From contig OZ059895.1 in NCBI GenBank assembly GCA_964057225.1, forward strand, positions 10,664,001 to 10,728,000: a stretch of DNA of 64,000 bases, given 5' to 3'. Positions 9,746 to 23,690 of the stretch are shown here, piece by piece (positions within the stretch are counted from its first letter, which is position 1; each line of letters begins with the position of its first letter). The notes beneath the pieces were generated by a model. The model worked only from the letters and a program-made list of their open reading frames with translations, ran no database searches and was not told where the DNA came from. Position numbers and translations under genes: made by a program. The stretch comes from Auanema rhodensis. Taxonomy: Eukaryota; Nematoda; Chromadorea; Rhabditida; Rhabditidae.

Positions 9746-12700
9746 TTGTCTCTTCCGTAACAAATTTATTCAATTTTCAAGCAGTTTTACTTAGATAGCT
9801 CAAACCACGGCAGCAAATTATCTTCAATCTTATTTCTATATTACAGTTATGAACCAGTAGTTAATGAACCTTCATGGCCCGGTTAGTAGTTGGATCGGAG
9901 ACGGCTTTGGGAATCCCGGATGGCGTAAGCTTTTCAAATTTTTTTAACAATCATAACACGTTGAAAATACGCCATGCAGCTGATTTTTAATTTTATCTGT
10001 TCCGTAACAAATGTTTTCAATTTTCAAGCAGTTTTACTTACACAGCTCAACCCAAGGCAGCAAATTATCTTCAGTCTTATTTCTATATTACAGTTATGAA
10101 CCAGTTGTTAATGAACCTTCATGGCCCGGTTAGTAGTTGGATCGGAGACGGCTTGGGAATCCCGGATGGCGTAAACTTTTCAAATTTTTTTAACAATCAT
10201 AACATGTTGAAAGTACGCCATGCAGCTGATTTTTAATTTTATCTCTTCCGTAACAAATGTTTCCAATTTTCAAGCAGTTTTACTTAGATAGCTCAACCCA
10301 AGGCAGCAAATTATCTTTAATCTTATTTCTATATTACAGTTATGAACCAGTAGTTAATGAACCTTCATGGCCCGGTTAGTAGTTGGATCGGAGACGGCTT
10401 GGGAATCCCGGGTGGCGTAAGCTTTTCAAATTTTTTTAACAATCATAACACGTTGAAAGTACGCCATTCAGCTGATTTTCAATTTTATCTCTTCCGTAAT
10501 AAATGTTTTCAATTTTCAAGCAGTTTTACTTAGATAGCAAAACCCAAGGCAGCAAATTATCTTTAATCTTGATTCTATATTACAGCTATGAACCAGTAGT
10601 TAATGAACCTTCATGGCCGGTTAGTAGTTGGATCGGAGACGGCTTGGGAATCCCGAGTGGCGTAAGCTGTTCAAATTTTTTTAACAATCATAACACGTTA
10701 AAAGTACGCCATGCAGCTGATTTTTAATTTTGTCTCTTCCGTAACAAATTTATTCAATTTTCAAGCAGTTTTACTTAGATAGCTCAAACCACGGCAGCAA
10801 ATTATCTTCAATCTTATTTCTATATTACAGTTATGAACCAGTAGTTAATGAACCTTCATGGCCCGGTTAGTAGATGGATCGGAGACGGCTTGGGAATCCC
10901 GGATGGCGTAAACTTTTCAAATTTTTTTAACAATCATAACACGTTGAAAGTACGCCATGCAGCTGATTTTTAATTTTATCTCTTCCGTAACAAATGTTTC
11001 CAATTTTCAAGCAGTTTTACTTAGATAGCTCAACCCAAGGCAGCAAATTATCTTTAATCTTATTTCTATATTACAGTTATGAACCAGTAGTTAATGAACC
11101 TTCATGGCCCGGTTAGTAGTTGGATCGGAGACGGCTTGGGAATCCCGGGTGGCGTAAGCTTTTCAAATTTTTTTAACAATCATAACACGTTAAAAGTACG
11201 CCATGCAGCTGATTTTTAATTTTGTCTCTTCCGTAACAAATTTATTCAATTTTCAAGCAGTTTTACTTAGATAGCTCAAACCACGGCAGCAAATTATCTT
11301 CAATCTTATTTCTATATTACAGTTATGAACCAGTAGTTAATGAACCTTCATGGCCCGGTTAGTAGTTGGATCGGAGACGGCTTGGGAATCCCGGATGGCG
11401 TAAACTTTTCAAATTTTTTTAACAATCATAATACGTTGAAAGTACGCCATGCAGCTGATTTTTAATTTTATCTCTTCCGTAACAAATGTTTCCAATTTTC
11501 AAGCAGTTTTACTTAGATAGCTCAACCCAAGGCAGCAAATTATCTTTAATCTTATTTCTATATTACAGTTATGAACCAGTAGTTAATGAACCTTCATGGC
11601 CCGGTTAGTAGTTGGATCGGAGACGGCTTTGGGAATCCCGGATGGCGTAAGCTTTTCAAATTTTTTTAACAATCATAACACGTTAAAAGTACGCCATGCA
11701 GCTGATTTTTAATTTTATCTCTTCCGTAACAAATGTTTCCAATTTTCAAGCAGTTTTACTTAGATAGCTCAAACCACGGCAGCAAATTATCTTCAATCTT
11801 ATTTCTATATTACAGTTATGAACCAGTAGTTAATGAACCTTCATGGCCCGGTTAGTAGTTGGATCGGAGACGGCTTTGGGAATCCCGGATGGCGTAAGCT
11901 TTTCAAATTTTTTTAACAATCATAACACGTTGAAAATACGCCATGCAGCTGATTTTTAATTTTATCTGTTCCGTAACAAATGTTTTCAATTTTCAAGCAG
12001 TTTTACTTAGACAGCTCAACCCAAGGCAGCAAATTATCTTCAGTCTTATTTCTATAATACAGTTATGAACCAGTTGTTAATGAACCTTCATGGCCCGGTT
12101 AGTAGTTGGATCGGAGACGGCTTGGGAATCCCGGATGGCGTAAACTTTTCAAATTTTTTTAACAATCATAACATGTTGAAAGTACGCCATGCAGCTGATT
12201 TTTAATTTTATCTCTTCCGTAACAAATGTTTCCAATTTTCAAGCAGTTTTACTTAGATAGCTCAACCCAAGGCAGCAAATTATCTTTAATCTTATTTCTA
12301 TATTACAGTTATGAACCAGTAGTTAATGAACCTTCATGGCCCGGTTAGTAATTGGATCGGAGACGGCTTGGGAATCCCGGGTGGCGTAAGCTTTTCAAAT
12401 TTTTTTAACAATCATAACACGTTGAAAGTACGCCATTCAGCTGATTTTCAATTTTATCTCTTCCGTAATAAATGTTTTCAATTTTCAAGCAGTTTTACTT
12501 AGATAGCAAAACCCAAGGCAGCAAATTATCTTTAATCTTGATTCTATATTACAGCTATGAACCAGTAGTTAATGAACCTCCATGGCCGGTTAGTAGTTGG
12601 ATCGGAGACGGCTTGGGAATCCCGGGTGGCGTAAGCTTTTCAAATCTTTTCAACAATCATAACACGTTAAAAATACGCCATGCAGCTGATTTTTAATTTT

Positions 12701-15200
12701 GTCTCTTCCGTAACAAATTTATTCAATTTTCAAGCAGTTTTACTTAGACAGCTCAAACCACGGCAGCAAATTATCTTCAATCTTATTTCTATATTACAGT
12801 TATGAACCAGTAGTTAATGAACCTTCATGGCCCGGTTAGTAGTTGGATCGGAGACGGCTTTGGGAATCCCGGATGGCGTAAGCTTTTCAAATCTTTTCAA
12901 CAATCATAACACGTTAAAAGTACGCCATGCAGCTGATTTTTAATTTTGTCTCTTCCGTAACAAATTTATTCAATTTTCAAGCAGTTTTACTTAGATAACT
13001 CAAACCACGGCAGCAAATTATCTTCAATCTTATTTCTATATTACAGTTATGAACCAGTAGTTAATGAACCTTCATGGCCCGGTTAGTAGTTGGATCGGAG
13101 ACGGCTTGGGAATCCCGGATGGCGTAAGCTTTTCAAATTTTTTTAACAATCATAACACGTTGAAAATACGCCATGCAGCTGATTTTTAATTTTATCTGTT
13201 CCGTAACAAATGTTTTCAATTTTCAAGCAGTTTTACTTAGACAGCTCAACCCAAGGCAGCAAATTATCTTCAGTCTTATTTCTATAATACAGTTATGAAC
13301 CAGTTGTTAATGAACCTTCATGGCCCGGTTAGTAGTTGGATCGGAGACGGCTTGGGAATCCCGGATGGCGTAAACTTTTCAAATTTTTTTAACAATCATA
13401 ACATGTTGAAAGTACGCCATGCAGCTGATTTTTAATTTTATCTCTTCCGTAACAAATGTTTCCAATTTTCAAGCAGTTTTACTTAGATAGCTCAACCCAA
13501 GGCAGCAAATTATCTTTAATCTTATTTCTATATTACAGTTATGAACCAGTAGTTAATGAACCTTCATGGCCCGGTTAGTAGTTGGATCGGAGACGGCTTG
13601 GGAATCCCGGGTGGCGTAAGCTTTTCAAATTTTTTTAACAATCATAACACGTTGAAAGTACGCCATTCAGCTGATTTTCAATTTTATCTCTTCCGTAATA
13701 AATGTTTTCAATTTTCAAGCAGTTTTACTTAGATAGCAAAACCAAAGGCAGCAAATTATCTTTAATCTTGATTCTATATTACAGCTATGAACCAGTAGTT
13801 AATGAACTTCCATGGCCGGTTAGTAGTTGGATCGGAGACGGCTTGGGAATCCCGGGTGGCGTAAGCTTTTCAAATTTTTTTAACAATCATAACACGTTAA
13901 AAGTACGCCATGCAGCTGATTTTTAATTTTGTCTCTTCCGTAACAAATTTATTCAATTTTCAAGCAGTTTTACTTAGATAGCTCAAACCACGGCAGCAAA
14001 TTATCTTCAATCTTATTTCTATATTACAGTTATGAACCAGTAGTTAATGAACCTTCATGGCCCGGTTAGTAGTTGGATCGGAGACGGCTTTGGGAATCCC
14101 GGATGGCGTAAGCTTTTCAAATTTTTTTAACAATCATAACACGTTGAAAATACGCCATGCAGCTGATTTCTAATTTTATCTGTTCCGTAACAAATGTTTT
14201 CAATTTTCAAGCAGTTTTACTTACACAGCTCAACCCAAGGCAGCAAATTATCTTCAGTCTTATTTCTATATTACAGTTATGAACCAGTTGTTAATGAACC
14301 TTCATGGCCCGGTTAGTAGTTGGATCGGAGACGGCTTGGGAATCCCGGATGGCGTAAACTTTTCAAATTTTTTTAACAATCATAACATGTTGAAAGTACG
14401 CCATGCAGCTGATTTTTAATTTTATCTCTTCCGTAACAAATGTTTCCAATTTTCAAGCAGTTTTACTTAGATAGCTCAACCCAAGGCAGCAAATTATCTT
14501 TAATCTTATTTCTATATTACAGTTATGAACCAGTAGTTAATGAACCTTCATGGCCCGGTTAGTAGTTGGATCGGAGACGGCTTGGGAATCCCGGGTGGCG
14601 TAAGCTTTTCAAATTTTTTTAACAATCATAACACGTTGAAAGTACGCCATTCAGCTGATTTTCAATTTTATCTCTTCCGTAATAAATGTTTTCAATTTTC
14701 AAGCAGTTTTACTTAGATAGCAAAACCCAAGGCAGCAAATTATCTTTAATCTTGATTCTATATTACAGCTATGAACCAGTAGTTAATGAACCTTCATGGC
14801 CGGTTAGTAGTTGGATCGGAGACGGCTTGGGAATCCCGAGTGGCGTAAGCTTTTCAAATTTTTTTAACAATCATAACACGTTAAAAGTACGCCATGCAGC
14901 TGATTTTTAATTTTGTCTCTTCCGTAACAAATTTATTCAATTTTCAAGCAGTTTTACTTAGATAGCTCAAACCACGGCAGCAAATTATCTTCAATCTTAT
15001 TTCTATATTACAGTTATGAACCAGTAGTTAATGAACCTTCATGGCCCGGTTAGTAGTTGGATCGGAGACGGCTTGGGAATCCCGGATGGCGTAAACTTTT
15101 CAAATTTTTTTAACAATCATAACACGTTGAAAGTACGCCATGCAGCTGATTTTTAATTTTATCTCTTCCGTAACAAATGTTTCCAATTTTCAAGCAGTTT
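9746..15200 (+). repeat. Satellite block, 17-monomer long-range repeat
   Basis: Rare variants recur at 4183 bp: the pair 9519/13702, the pair 10503/14686, and the private variant cttacacagctc at about 10041 and 14224. 4183 bp is 17 monomers. The repeat is not exact to its end: 12472 and 17394 are 20 monomers apart, so three monomers were gained in the second copy. Confidence 0.7.
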
Positions 15201-18200
15201 TACTTAGATAGCTCAACCCAAGGCAGCAAATTATCTTTAATCTTATTTCTATATTACAGTTATGAACCAGTAGTTAATGAACCTTCATGGCCCGGTAAGT
15301 AGTTGGATCGGAGACGGCTTGGGAATCCCGGGTGGCGTAAGCTTTTCAAATTTTTTTAACAATCATAACACGTTAAAAGTACGCCATGCAGCTGATTTTT
15401 AATTTTGTCTCTTCCGTAACAAATTTATTCAATTTTCAAGCAGTTTTACTTAGATAGCTCAAACCACGGCAGCAAATTATCTTCAATCTTATTTCTATAT
15501 TACAGTTATGAACCAGTAGTTAATGAACCTTCATGGCCCGGTTAGTAGTTGGATCGGAGACGGCTTGGGAATCCCGGATGGCGTAAACTTTTCAAATTTT
15601 TTTAACAATCATAACACGTTGAAAGTACGCCATGCAGCTGATTTTTAATTTTATCTCTTCCGTAACAAATGTTTCCAATTTTCAAGCAGTTTTACTTAGA
15701 TAGCTCAACCCAAGGCAGCAAATTATCTTTAATCTTATTTCTATATTACAGTTATGAACCAGTAGTTAATGAACCTTCATGGCCCGGTTAGTAGTTGGAT
15801 CGGAGACGGCTTTGGGAATCCCGGGTGGCGTAAGCTTTTCAAATTTTTTTAACAATCATAACACGTTGAAAGTACGCCATGCAGCTGATTTTTAATTTTA
15901 TCTCTTCCGTAACAAATGTTTCCAATTTTCAAGCAGTTTTACTTAGATAGCTCAACCCAAGGCAGCAAATTATCTTTAATCTTATTTCTATATTACAGTT
16001 ATGAACCAGTAGTTAATGAACCTTCATGGCCCGGTTAGTAGTTGGATCGGAGACGGCTTGGGAATCCCGGGTGGCGTAAGCTTTTCAAATTTTTTTAACA
16101 ATCATAACACGTTAAAAGTACGCCATGCAGCTGATTTTTAATTTTGTCTCTTCCGTAACAAATTTATTCAATTTTCAAGCAGTTTTACTTAGATAGCTCA
16201 AACCACGGCAGCAAATTATCTTCAATCTTATTTCTATATTACAGTTATGAACAAGTAGTTAATGAACCTTCATGGCCCGGTTAGTAGTTGGATCGGAGAC
16301 GGCTTGGGAATCCCGGATGGCGTAAACTTTTCAAATTTTTTTAACAATCATAATACGTTGAAAGTACGCCATGCAGCTGATTTTTAATTTTATCTCTTCC
16401 GTAACAAATGTTTCCAATTTTCAAGCAGTTTTACTTAGATAGCTCAACCCAAGGCAGCAAATTATCTTTAATCTTATTTCTATATTACAGTTATGAACCA
16501 GTAGTTAATGAACCTTCATGGCCCGGTTAGTAGTTGGATCGGAGACGGCTTTGGGAATCCCGGATGGCGTAAGCTTTTCAAATTTTTTTAACAATCATAA
16601 CACGTTGAAAGTACGCCATGCAGCTGATTTTTAATTTTATCTCTTCCGTAACAAATGTTTCCAATTTTCAAGCAGTTTTACTTAGATAGCTCAAACCACG
16701 GCAGCAAATTATCTTCAATCTTATTTCTATATTACAGTTATGAACCAGTAGTTAATGAACCTTCATGGCCCGGTTAGTAGTTGGATCGGAGACGGCTTTG
16801 GGAATCCCGGATGGCGTAAGCTTTTCAAATTTTTTTAACAATCATAACACGTTGAAAATACGCCATGCAGCTGATTTTTAATTTTATCTGTTCCGTAACA
16901 AATGTTTTCAATTTTCAAGCAGTTTTACTTAGACAGCTCAACCCAAGGCAGCAAATTATCTTCAGTCTTATTTCTATAATACAGTTATGAACCAGTTGTT
17001 AATGAACCTTCATGGCCCGGTTAGTAGTTGGATCGGAGACGGCTTGGGAATCCCGGATGGCGTAAACTTTTCAAATTTTTTTAACAATCATAACATGTTG
17101 AAAGTACGCCATGCAGCTGATTTTTAATTTTATCTCTTCCGTAACAAATGTTTCCAATTTTCAAGCAGTTTTACTTAGATAGCTCAACCCAAGGCAGCAA
17201 ATTATCTTTAATCTTATTTCTATATTACAGTTATGAACCAGTAGTTAATGAACCTTCATGGCCCGGTTAGTAATTGGATCGGAGACGGCTTGGGAATCCC
17301 GGGTGGCGTAAGCTTTTCAAATTTTTTTAACAATCATAACACGTTGAAAGTACGCCATTCAGCTGATTTTCAATTTTATCTCTTCCGTAATAAATGTTTT
17401 CAATTTTCAAGCAGTTTTACTTAGATAGCAAAACCCAAGGCAGCAAATTATCTTTAATCTTGATTCTATATTACAGCTATGAACCAGTAGTTAATGAACC
17501 TCCATGGCCGGTTAGTAGTTGGATCGGAGACGGCTTGGGAATCCCGGGTGGCGTAAGCTTTTCAAATCTTTTCAACAATCATAACACGTTGAAAGTACGC
17601 CATGCAGCTGATTTTTAATTTTATCTCTTCCGTAACAAATGTTTCCAATTTTCAAGCAGTTTTACTTAGATAGCAAAACCCAAGGCAGCAAATTATCTTT
17701 AATCTTGATTCTATATTACAGCTATGAACCAGTAGTTAATGAACCTCCATGGCCGGTTAGTAGTTGGATCGGAGACGGCTTGGGAATCCCGGGTGGCGTA
17801 AGCTTTTCAAATTTTTTTAACAATCATAACACGTTAAAAGTACGCCATGCAGCTGATTTTTAATTTTGTCTCTTCCGTAACAAATTTATTCAATTTTCAA
17901 GCAGTTTTACTTAGATAGCTCAAACCACGGCAGCAAATTATCTTCAATCTTATTTCTATATTACAGTTATGAACAAGTAGTTAATGAACCTTCATGGCCC
18001 GGTTAGTAGTTGGATCGGAGACGGCTTGGGAATCCCGGATGGCGTAAACTTTTCAAATTTTTTTAACAATCATAATACGTTGAAAGTACGCCATGCAGCT
18101 GATTTTTAATTTTATCTCTTCCGTAACAAATGTTTCCAATTTTCAAGCAGTTTTACTTAGATAGCTCAACCCAAGGCAGCAAATTATCTTTAATCTTATT

Positions 18201-20810
18201 TCTATATTACAGTTATGAACCAGTAGTTAATGAACTTTCATGGCCCGGTTAGTAGTTGGATCGGAGACGGCTTGGGAATCCCGGATGGCGTAAGCTTTTC
18301 AAATTTTTTTAACAATCATAACACGTTGAAAGTACGCCATGCAGCTGATTTTTAATTTTATCTCTTCCGTAACAAATGTTTCCAATTTTCAAGCAGTTTT
18401 ACTTAGATAGCTCAAACCACGGCAGCAAATTATCTTCAATCTTATTTCTATATTACAGTTATGAACCAGTAGTTAATGAACCTTCATGGCCCGGTTAGTA
18501 GTTGGATCGGAGACGGCTTTGGGAATCCCGGATGGCGTAAGCTTTTCAAATTTTTTTAACAATCATAACACGTTGAAAATACGCCATGCAGCTGATTTTT
18601 AATTTTGTCTCTTCCGTAACAAATTTATTCAATTTTCAAGCAGTTTTACTTAGATAGCTCAAACCACGGCAGCAAATTATCTTCAATCTTATTTCTATAT
18701 TACAGTTATGAACAAGTAGTTAATGAACCTTCATGGCCCGGTTAGTAGTTGGATCGGAGACGGCTTGGGAATCCCGGATGGCGTAAACTTTTCAAATTTT
18801 TTTAACAATCATAATACGTTGAAAGTACGCCATGCAGCTGATTTTTAATTTTATCTCTTCCGTAACAAATGTTTCCAATTTTCAAGCAGTTTTACTTAGA
18901 TAGCTCAACCCAAGGCAGCAAATTATTTTTAATCTTATTTCTATATTACAGTTATGAACCAGTAGTTAATGAACCTTCATGGCCCGGTTAGTAGTTGGAT
19001 CGGAGACGGCTTTGGGAATCCCGGATGGCGTAAGCTTTTCAAATTTTTTTAACAATCATAACACGTTGAAAGTACGCCATGCAGCTGATTTTTAATTTTA
19101 TCTCTTCCGTAACAAATGTTTCCAATTTTCAAGCAGTTTTACTTAGATAGCTCAAACCACGGCAGCAAATTATCTTCAATCTTATTTCTATATTACAGTT
19201 ATGAACCAGTAGTTAATGAACCTTCATGGCCCGGTTAGTAGTTGGATCGGAGACGGCTTTGGGAATCCCGGATGGCGTAAGCTTTTCAAATTTTTTTAAC
19301 AATCATAACACGTTGAAAATACGCCATGCAGCTGATTTTTAATTTTATCTGTTCCGTAACAAATGTTTTCAATTTTCAAGCAGTTTTACTTAGACAGCTC
19401 AACCCAAGGCAGCAAATTATCTTCAGTCTTATTTCTATAATACAGTTATGAACCAGTTGTTAATGAACCTTCATGGCCCGGTTAGTAGTTGGATCGGAGA
19501 CGGCTTGGGAATCCCGGATGGCGTAAACTTTTCAAATTTTTTTAACAATCATAACATGTTGAAAGTACGCCATGCAGCTGATTTTTAATTTTATCTCTTC
19601 CGTAACAAATGTTTCCAATTTTCAAGCAGTTTTACTTAGATAGCTCAACCCAAGGCAGCAAATTATCTTTAATCTTATTTCTATATTACAGTTATGAACC
19701 AGTAGTTAATGAACCTTCATGGCCCGGTTAGTAATTGGATCGGAGACGGCTTGGGAATCCCGGGTGGCGTAAGCTTTTCAAATTTTTTTAACAATCATAA
19801 CACGTTGAAAGTACGCCATTCAGCTGATTTTCAATTTTATCTCTTCCGTAATAAATGTTTTCAATTTTCAAGCAGTTTTACTTAGATAGCAAAACCCAAG
19901 GCAGCAAATTATCTTTAATCTTGATTCTATATTACAGCTATGAACCAGTAGTTAATGAACCTCCATGGCCGGTTAGTAGTTGGATCGGAGACGGCTTGGG
20001 AATCCCGGGTGGCGTAAGCTTTTCAAATCTTTTCAACAATCATAACACGTTGAAAGTACGCCATGCAGCTGATTTTTAATTTTATCTCTTCCGTAACAAA
20101 TGTTTCCAATTTTCAAGCAGTTTTACTTAGATAGCAAAACCCAAGGCAGCAAATTATCTTTAATCTTGATTCTATATTACAGCTATGAACCAGTAGTTAA
20201 TGAACCTCCATGGCCGGTTAGTAGTTGGATCGGAGACGGCTTGGGAATCCCGGGTGGCGTAAGCTTTTCAAATTTTTTTAACAATCATAACACGTTAAAA
20301 GTACGCCATGCAGCTGATTTTTAATTTTGTCTCTTCCGTAACAAATTTATTCAATTTTCAAGCAGTTTTACTTAGATAGCTCAAACCACGGCAGCAAATT
20401 ATCTTCAATCTTATTTCTATATTACAGTTATGAACAAGTAGTTAATGAACCTTCATGGCCCGGTTAGTAGTTGGATCGGAGACGGCTTGGGAATCCCGGA
20501 TGGCGTAAACTTTTCAAATTTTTTTAACAATCATAATACGTTGAAAGTACGCCATGCAGCTGATTTTTAATTTTATCTCTTCCGTAACAAATGTTTCCAA
20601 TTTTCAAGCAGTTTTACTTAGATAGCTCAACCCAAGGCAGCAAATTATCTTTAATCTTATTTCTATATTACAGTTATGAACCAGTAGTTAATGAACCTTC
20701 ATGGCCCGGTTAGTAGTTGGATCGGAGACGGCTTTGGGAATCCCGGATGGCGTAAGCTTTTCAAATTTTTTTAACAATCATAACACGTTGAAAGTACGCC
20801 ATGCAGCTGA
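15201..20810 (+). repeat. Satellite block, 10-monomer higher-order repeat
   Basis: Variants recur at 2461 bp: 17394 and 19855; 17639 and 20100; taattggatc at about 17272 and 19733; gaacaagtag at about 17973 and 20434. gaacaagtag also occurs three monomers after the first site (about 18712), showing a smaller duplication nested in the ten-monomer unit. Confidence 0.8.
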
Positions 20811-23690
20811 TTTTTAATTTTATCTCTTCCGTAACAAATGTTTCCAATTTTCAAGCAGTTTTACTTAGATAGCTCAAACCACGGCAGCAAATTATCTTCA
20901 ATCTTATTTCTATATTACAGTTATGAACCAGTAGTTAATGAACCTTCATGGCCCGGTTAGTAGTTGGATCGGAGACGGCTTTGGGAATCCCGGATGGCGT
21001 AAGCTTTTCAAATTTTTTTAACAATCATAACACGTTGAAAATACGCCATGCAGCTGATTTTTAATTTTATCTGTTCCGTAACAAATGTTTTCAATTTTCA
21101 AGCAGTTTTACTTAGACAGCTCAACCCAAGGCAGCAAATTATCTTCAGTCTTATTTCTATAATACAGTTATGAACCAGTTGTTAATGAACCTTCATGGCC
21201 CGGTTAGTAGTTGGATCGGAGACGGCTTGGGAATCCCGGATGGCGTAAGCTTTTCAATTTTTTTTAACAATCATAACACGTTAAAAGTACGCCATGCAGC
21301 TGATTTTTAATTTTGTCTCTTCCGTAACAAATTTATTCAATTTTCAAGCAGTTTTACTTAGATAGCTCAAACCACGGCAGCAAATTATCTTCAATCTTAT
21401 TTCTATATAACAGTTATGAACCAGTAGTTAATGAACTTTCATGGCCCGGTTAGTAGTTGGATCGGAGACGGCTTGGGAATCCCGGATGGCGTAAACTTTT
21501 CAAATTTTTTTAACAATCATAACACGTTGAAAGTACGCCATGCAGCTGATTTTTAATTTTATCTCTTCCGTAACAAATGTTTCCAATTTTCAAGCAGTTT
21601 TACTTAGATAGCTCAACCCAAGGCAGCAAATTATCTTTAATCTTATTTCTATATTACAGTTATGAACCAGTAGTTAATGAACTTTCATGGCCCGGTTAGT
21701 AGTTGGATCGGAGACGGCTTGGGAATCCCGGGTGGTGTAAGCTTTTCAAATTTTTTTAACAATCATAACACGTTGAAAGTACGCCATGCAGCTGATTTTT
21801 AATTTTATCTCTTCCGTAACAAATGTTTCCAATTTTCAAGCAGTTTTACTTAGATAGCTCAAACCACGGCAGCAAATTATCTTCAATCTTATTTCTATAT
21901 AACAGTTATGAACCAGTAGTTAATGAACTTTCATGGCCCGGTTAGTAGTTGGATCGGAGACGGCTTGGGAATCCCGGATGGCGTAAGCTTTTCAATTTTT
22001 TTTAACAATCATAACACGTTAAAAGTACGCCATGCAGCTGATTTTTAATTTTGTCTCTTCCGTAACAAATTTATTCAATTTTCAAGCAGTTTTACTTAGA
22101 TAGCTCAAACCACGGCAGCAAATTATCTTCAATCTTATTTCTATATAACAGTTATGAACCAGTAGTTAATGAACTTTCATGGCCCGGTTAGTAGTTGGAT
22201 CGGAGACGGCTTGGGAATCCCGGATGGCGTAAACTTTTCAAATTTTTTTAACAATCATAACACGTTGAAAGTACGCCATGCAGCTGATTTTTAATTTTAT
22301 CTCTTCCGTAACAAATGTTTCCAATTTTCAAGCAGTTTTACTTAGATAGCTCAACCCAAGGCAGCAAATTATCTTTAATCTTATTTCTATATTACAGTTA
22401 TGAACCAGTAGTTAATGAACTTTCATGGCCCGGTTAGTAGTTGGATCGGAGACGGCTTGGGAATCCCGGGTGGTGTAAGCTTTTCAAATTTTTTTAACAA
22501 TCATAACACGTTGAAAGTACGCCATGCAGCTGATTTTTAATTTTATCTCTTCCGTAACAAATGTTTCCAATTTTCAAGCAGTTTTACTTAGATAGCAAAA
22601 CCCAAGGCAGCAAATTATTTTTAATCTTGATTCTATATTACAGCTATGAACCAGTAGTTAATGAACCTCCATGGCCGGTTAGTAGTTGGATCGCAGACGG
22701 CTTGGGAATCCCGGGTGGCGTAAGCTTTTCAAATTTTTTTAACAATCATAACACGTTGAAAGTACGCCATGCAGCTGATTTTTAATTTTGTCTCTTCCGT
22801 AACAAATTTATTCAATTTTCAAGCAGTTTTACTTAGATAGCTCAAACCACGGCAGCAAATTATCTTCAATCTTATTTCTATATTACAGTTATGAACCAGT
22901 AGTTAATGAACCTTCATGGCCCGGTTAGTAGTTGGATCGGAGACGGCTTGGGAATCCCGGGTGGCGTAAGCTTTTCAAATTTTTTTAACAATCATAACAC
23001 GTTGAAAGTACGCCATTCAGCTGATTTTCAATTTTATCTCTTCCGTAATAAATGTTTTCAATTTTCAAGCAGTTTTACTTAGATAGCAAAACCCAAGGCA
23101 GCAAATTATTTTTAATCTTGATTCTATATTACAGCTATGAACCAGTAGTTAATGAACCTCCATGGCCGGTTAGTAGTTGGATCGGAGACGGCTTGGGAAT
23201 CCCGGGTGGCGTAAGCTTTTCAAATTTTTTTAACAATCATAACACGTTGAAAGTACGCCATTCAGCTGATTTTCAATTTTATCTCTTCCGTAATAAATGT
23301 TTTCAATTTTCAAGCAGTTTTACTTAGATAGCAAAACCCAAGGCAGCAAATTATCTTTAATCTTGATTCTATATTACAGCTATGAACCAGTAGTTAATGA
23401 ACCTCCATGGCCGGTTAGTAGTTGGATCGGAGACGGCTTGGGAATCCCGGGTGGCGTAAGCTTTTCAAATTTTTTTAACAATCATAACACGTTAAAAGTA
23501 CGCCATGCAGCTGATTTTTAATTTTGTCTCTTCCGTAACAAATTTATTCAATTTTCAAGCAGTTTTACTTAGATAGCTCAAACCACGGCAGCAAATTATC
23601 TTCAATCTTATTTCTATATTACAGTTATGAACCAGTAGTTAATGAACCTTCATGGCCCGGTTAGTAGTTGGATCAGAGACGGCTTTGGGA
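20811..23690 (+). repeat. Satellite block, 3-monomer repeat with tataacag variant
   Basis: The tail variant ttttcaatttttttt recurs 738 bp apart (about 21253 and 21991), with the linked variants ctatataacag and gaactttcatgg. The same three-monomer module is found again at about 29123 and 29861, 32 monomers away. The right part (22561-23521) holds class-A monomers, including a tandem pair at 23052 and 23297. Confidence 0.7.
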
